Shown: one piece after another, positions 60,949 to 64,000 of the stretch
Layout: the number at the start of each line of letters is the position of its first letter
Numbering within the stretch: position 1 is the stretch's first letter
Assembly: GCF_016908415.1 (NCBI RefSeq)
Contig: NZ_JAFBDW010000003.1
Span: 310,001-374,000 of the forward strand
DNA: 64,000 bases
Direction of reading: 5' to 3'
Origin: Caldicoprobacter guelmensis
Lineage (GTDB): Bacteria; Bacillota; Clostridia; Caldicoprobacterales; Caldicoprobacteraceae
Notes under the pieces: generated by a model
What the model was told of the DNA's origin: nothing
What the model saw: only the letters and a program-made list of their open reading frames with translations
Databases searched by the model: none
Position numbers and translations under genes: made by a program

Positions 60949-62202
60949 ATGAACTATGTTATCATAGGTAATTCGGTTGCTGCCGTGGGTGCGGTCGAAG
61001 GGATAAGAAAGATCGACAAAGTAAATCCCATAGTCATCATATCCGATGAACCCTACCATACCTATTCCAGGCCTCTGATATCCTACTACCTGGCAGGAAA
61101 GGTTACTCAGGACAACATGTACTATCGCGGTAAGGATTTTTATAAAGCCAACAACGTAGAACCTATATTGGGCGTAAAAGCGCAGCACATAGACTTTGAT
61201 AAAAAGGAAGTAGTTCTTGAAGACGGACGGAAAATAAGCTATACAAAACTTCTAATAGCCACCGGCAGCAAACCCCTAACCCCTCCCATCGAAGGCGTTG
61301 AAAAGCAGAACGTTTTTAACTTCATAAAGCTGGATGATGCGAAAGCCATTGAGAAGGTAGCAACCAGGGACTCAAAAGCCGTGGTCATAGGTGCCAGCTT
61401 CAGCGGTTTAAAAGCCGTAGAGGCATTAGTACAGAGAGGCGTAAATGTTACGGTGATAGACATCATGGACAGGATCATGCCACGGGTATTTGACGAAACA
61501 GCCTCTTCAATGGCACTGAAAATGCTCGAAAAGTACGAAGCCAAAGTGTTGCTCAAAACCAGTGTAGAAAAAATCCTCGGCCATCAGGCCGCCATCGGCG
61601 TGCTTCTCAAAGACGGAAGGGAAGTCCCCTGCGATTTTATTGTTCTGGCAGCGGGTGTAAGATGCAACACCGACCTTGTCAAAGGCACAAAGCTCAAGAT
61701 AAACAGAGGAATCATAGTGGACACCATGATGAGGACAAATATACCTGACGTTTATGCCGCAGGCGATGTGGCCGAGGGATATAACTTCATAGAGGAAAGA
61801 AATACCGAAATCCCAATAATCCCCAACGCTTATAAACAGGGAGAAACAGCGGGACAGAACATGGCCGGAGCACAAAAAATATTTGATAAGGGGTTTATAA
61901 TGAATTCAATGCCCCTACTGGACCTTTCAATTGTGAGTGCCGGCGTGTCAGCCCCCGGTGAAGGCATAACCGTAAAAACCATATACAACCAGGAAAAGAA
62001 CACCTATAAGAAGTTTTATATCAGAGGAAATAACCTGGTCGGCTATCTTTTAATAAATGACATCGACAGAGCAGGTATATATACCGATTTAATCAGGAGA
62101 AAGATAGATATATCCTCATTTGAACACCAGCTTGGGAGAGATGACTTCGGCTTTATATACTTACCCAAAGCGCTCAGGAGCCAATTAATACTGGAAGGAT
62201 GA
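60949..62202 (+). CDS. FAD/NAD(P)-dependent pyridine-nucleotide-disulfide-type oxidoreductase
   Basis: 417 residues. FAD-binding GNSVAAVGAVEGIR at the N terminus, second dinucleotide fold VVIGASFSGLKAVEAL near 145, and the C-terminal FAD motif VYAAGDVAEG. It resembles NAD(P)H-nitrite reductase and rubredoxin-reductase-like proteins, with no redox disulfide visible. In the split glutamate synthase it takes the place of the GltD small subunit and feeds NAD(P)H electrons to the ferredoxin subunits. GGGGGA ribosome site before the ATG. Confidence 0.9.
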   Translation: MNYVIIGNSVAAVGAVEGIRKIDKVNPIVIISDEPYHTYSRPLISYYLAGKVTQDNMYYRGKDFYKANNVEPILGVKAQHIDFDKKEVVLEDGRKISYTKLLIATGSKPLTPPIEGVEKQNVFNFIKLDDAKAIEKVATRDSKAVVIGASFSGLKAVEALVQRGVNVTVIDIMDRIMPRVFDETASSMALKMLEKYEAKVLLKTSVEKILGHQAAIGVLLKDGREVPCDFIVLAAGVRCNTDLVKGTKLKINRGIIVDTMMRTNIPDVYAAGDVAEGYNFIEERNTEIPIIPNAYKQGETAGQNMAGAQKIFDKGFIMNSMPLLDLSIVSAGVSAPGEGITVKTIYNQEKNTYKKFYIRGNNLVGYLLINDIDRAGIYTDLIRRKIDISSFEHQLGRDDFGFIYLPKALRSQLILEG

Positions 62203-62400
62203 TTGTTTATGCTATTTTCAATCGATTATTCTAGCGGTCATTAACCGATGATTTTCCATAGAAAATTCAATTTGCCGGATGCCTGCATAACACAACAACT
62301 TCTCGACTTTCTTTTTCAGTGCGCATTCAAGCAAATTCGTTTAGCAGCAAAATCGGCTTTTACACTAACATCAACAATCAATTGAGGAAGGATGATTCGT

Positions 62401-63138
62401 ATGAAAGTGATAGATGCCAGCGGCATGCACTATAAAGACCTGAATGCCATGATTAAACAGCTTATAAAAGGCAATGCTGCTGAAATACTCGTCAAGAACG
62501 TACAAGGCCAGCGATATATAGGCGACGGGATACATGGAAACTCCAAAATCATAATAGAAGGGACCCCGGGCAACGATATGGCGGCTTATATGGACGGCGC
62601 AACAATTGTCGTACACGGAAATGCCCAGGACGGCGTAGCCAATACCATGAACGACGGCAAGGTGGTCATACACGGAAATGCGGGCGACATTCTAGGATAT
62701 GCAATGAGGGGTGGCGAGGTCTATATAAAGGGCGATGTGGGGTATCGGGTAGGCATACACATGAAAGAATATTTGGACAAGAAACCTGTCATCGTAATCG
62801 GTGGAAAAGCAGGAGCTTTTCTTGGAGAATACATGGCAGGGGGTATAATAATCCTGCTGGGCTTAAATGTGGATGACACACAAAAGATAGTTGGAAACTA
62901 CTGTGGCACCGGAATGCATGGCGGCGTCATATACTCGCGCATACCCATCGACAGCTACAAACTGGGAAAAGAGGTAAAACAGACGCAGGCCGAGGATGGC
63001 GACATGGAGATTATAGGTTTATATGTAAAGAAGTTCTCTGACTATTTCGGATTTGACTACCGCTCAATAATGGACAGCCAATTTGTGAAGATATATCCGT
63101 ACAACCATCGCCCTTATGGCAATCTGTATGCGTATTGA
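62401..63138 (+). CDS. Glutamate synthase GXGXG (alpha-subunit C-terminal) domain protein
   Basis: 245 residues from the ATG at 62401: the GAGGAAGG ribosome site (62384-62391) is 9 nt away, while it touches the other ATG at 62392. A right-handed beta helix with repeated Gly-x-x-Gly-x-x-x-Gly turns (DGVANTMNDGKVVIHGNAG, MRGGEVYIKGDVGYRVGIHM, GGKAGAFLGEYMAGGIIILLG). In classical glutamate synthase this is the C-terminal structural domain of GltB; here it is a separate subunit. It closes the five-gene set. The 198 nt before it hold nothing readable. Confidence 0.92.
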   Translation: MKVIDASGMHYKDLNAMIKQLIKGNAAEILVKNVQGQRYIGDGIHGNSKIIIEGTPGNDMAAYMDGATIVVHGNAQDGVANTMNDGKVVIHGNAGDILGYAMRGGEVYIKGDVGYRVGIHMKEYLDKKPVIVIGGKAGAFLGEYMAGGIIILLGLNVDDTQKIVGNYCGTGMHGGVIYSRIPIDSYKLGKEVKQTQAEDGDMEIIGLYVKKFSDYFGFDYRSIMDSQFVKIYPYNHRPYGNLYAY

Positions 63139-63171
63139 GTTTTCAACGCCAACTGAAACTTGCAATAATAA

Positions 63172-63249
63172 TTATGCTGCATTGTACTTGCCTGCTTCAA
63201 GCATAATCTCTGCTGAATCAAGATCATCCATAGCAAAGTCAAGCCATTG
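63172..63249 (-). pseudogene. HEPN-domain protein remnant
   Basis: 26 codons read QWLDFAMDDLDSAEIMLEAG and KYNAA before a stop. This matches the opening helix pattern of HEPN-domain proteins (W-L-x2-A-x2-D-L-x2-A-x2-L-L-E-x-G-x-Y). An in-frame stop precedes it, and nothing of the rest of the about 130-residue domain remains. HEPN proteins usually pair with a nucleotidyltransferase as toxin-antitoxin modules; none is seen here. Confidence 0.6.
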
Positions 63250-63263
63250 TTATGTTTCTTTCA

Positions 63264-63316
63264 TAAGCGTAAAATAATCCACACATTGACAGGAACATCA
63301 TCTTGTAGGTACAAAT
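63264..63316. repeat. 53-bp direct repeat, copy 2 (partner 55046-55098)
   Basis: 50 of 53 bases match 55046-55098. On the minus strand it encodes LYLQDDVPVNVWIILRL followed by a stop. A relic of a paralogue of the 54680 gene. Confidence 0.8.
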
Positions 63317-63423
63317 TACACAATCAAGCAAAGAAAAATCGCTTAATTTGACGCTTCTTCAAACTCCAACTGATAAACTGCTAACTTAAACTAGCAATCA
63401 TCAAACTATCACAATAAAAACAA

Positions 63424-63447
63424 TCCCCACCCTGTTTAAGGTGGGGA
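63424..63447. terminator. GC-rich hairpin upstream of the partial rubrerythrin gene
   Basis: TCCCCACC, 8-nt loop, GGTGGGGA. It lies 187 nt past the stop of the rubrerythrin-like gene. T-rich tails are weak on both sides. Confidence 0.55.
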
Positions 63448-63633
63448 CTTTCTATCTCTATTTCACCCTGCAACAATCCGGCAAACTCATTGACTAAGGT
63501 AAAATCTCGTTCTAGAAGAAATATAAACTGTGTTGCATTTAATTAACACGAACCCATTTGACAGTCTCATGAACTCGTTAAAAAGCCAGAACAAGCGATA
63601 TTATAGCAGCTTTACTCTGACGTAAAATGCCAA

Positions 63634-64000
63634 TCACTCCAAGATAATCTTTATATCTCTCAAATTTTTATCCAGCAGCTCAAGGTATTTTTTGTAAAAC
63701 ATATCGCTGTGCTGCTTTTCCCATTCAGCCAAGTCGGTGAGCAGCTTTTTGACCTCAGGCTCGTCCACCGCCTTAGCTGCCTTGTCATAGAAGTACCAGA
63801 AGTCGGTTTCTATCAAATAAGCCATGCGCATCACCGACACATCCGACACCCCTGCATCCGCCTCTTTGAGCATATCTGAATTATCTGCCAATATATGAGG
63901 GTCTCTGGCTTTAAAATTCTCATCCACCACCCATGAGATATCTAAAGGAGCCTCTTTAAAGCCCGCCTTATCATATTCCTTTTTTAAAGCGTCAAAGTGC
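63634..64000 (-). CDS. Ferritin-like/rubrerythrin-family protein, partial at the window edge
   Basis: The frame stays open to the end of the window; 121 codons are visible and the N-terminus lies outside. The visible part is helical, with Glu in LIETDFWYFYDKAAK and the E-x-x-H pair in LAEWEKQHSDMFYKK, as in the second half of a diiron four-helix bundle. Such proteins handle peroxide or store iron in anaerobes. The start before the window cannot be judged; an internal GTG at 63930 is not a likely start. Confidence 0.75.
   Translation of the reverse strand, partial: HFDALKKEYDKAGFKEAPLDISWVVDENFKARDPHILADNSDMLKEADAGVSDVSVMRMAYLIETDFWYFYDKAAKAVDEPEVKKLLTDLAEWEKQHSDMFYKKYLELLDKNLRDIKIILE

Larger units (their letters stand above)
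63139..63633. other. Gene-free stretch with two gene remnants and a hairpin
   Basis: Contains the HEPN-like remnant (63172-63249), the second copy of the 53-bp repeat (63264-63316) and the hairpin at 63424-63447. The rest shows no reading frame. Confidence 0.6.

Noticed and set aside
62203..62391. Possible small gene between the FAD oxidoreductase and the GXGXG domain genes
   Set aside because: No frame with a start and ribosome site, and no recognisable peptide on either strand.
1..64000. tRNA, rRNA, CRISPR arrays, insertion sequences or prophage genes
   Set aside because: No tRNA arm pattern, regularly spaced repeat, transposase or phage protein was recognised anywhere in the window.

Overview
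The window reads as chromosomal DNA of an anaerobic, probably spore-forming member of the Clostridia (Firmicutes). This is inferred from the tig-clpP-clpX operon, Rex, GatCAB, strong GGAGG-type ribosome sites with frequent GTG and TTG starts, FabI, a split archaeal-type glutamate synthase, a DUF4445 corrinoid-activating enzyme and a rubrerythrin-like protein. The species cannot be fixed from the sequence alone. No rRNA, tRNA, CRISPR array or intact transposase was seen.

Layout. 0-4.4 kb: tig-clpP-clpX (minus) and fabI (plus). 4.5-9.5 kb: corrinoid-activating enzyme, beta-mannosidase, small GDT1-family membrane protein. 9.7-15.1 kb: glycosyltransferase, a large phosphatase-like membrane protein, and a methionine-synthase-like protein without a B12 domain. 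15.3-20.1 kb: a sugar operon (GH140-like hydrolase, ribokinase, FGGY kinase, racemase-family protein) with a good promoter and a palindromic operator candidate. 20.2-21 kb: decayed Na/phosphate cotransporter. 21-25.8 kb: a corrinoid methyl-transfer locus (UroD-type methyltransferase fused to a thioredoxin-like domain, CobW GTPase, corrinoid protein, PocR-AraC regulator). 26-46.8 kb: housekeeping and accessory genes (LysM protein, ABC exporter pair, DUF362 protein, rhomboid, aminotransferase with Lrp, RsmF, ManA, VanW, PRC barrel, Rex, aconitase with a GntR regulator, chemoreceptor, two ABC ATPases). 47-52 kb: gatC, gatA, gatB and purA. 52-57.4 kb: an AT-rich island of broken membrane-anchored and secreted genes. 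57.4-63.1 kb: a five-gene glutamate synthase cluster. 63.1-64 kb: more gene debris and a partial rubrerythrin-like gene.

How parts work together. The activating enzyme (4.5 kb), the UroD-type protein (21.2 kb), the corrinoid protein (23.7 kb) and the pterin-binding domain of the MetH-like protein (13.4 kb) together supply the parts of an acetogen-type O-demethylase or another corrinoid methyltransferase system. The UroD-cobW operon and the corrinoid gene share the same promoter design: two ACAAGAT-core direct repeats with a 20-bp period abut a weak -35 element, with a 17-bp spacer to the -10. This is what an AraC-type activator would use, and the PocR-AraC gene lies next to one of the two sites.

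The most unusual DNA is the 52-57 kb island. Several genes there are out of frame by one repeat unit just after the start codon: a (TA)9 tract in one and A6 tracts in two. This could be phase variation, decay or sequencing error. Fragments of the same debris recur on the far side of the glutamate synthase cluster.
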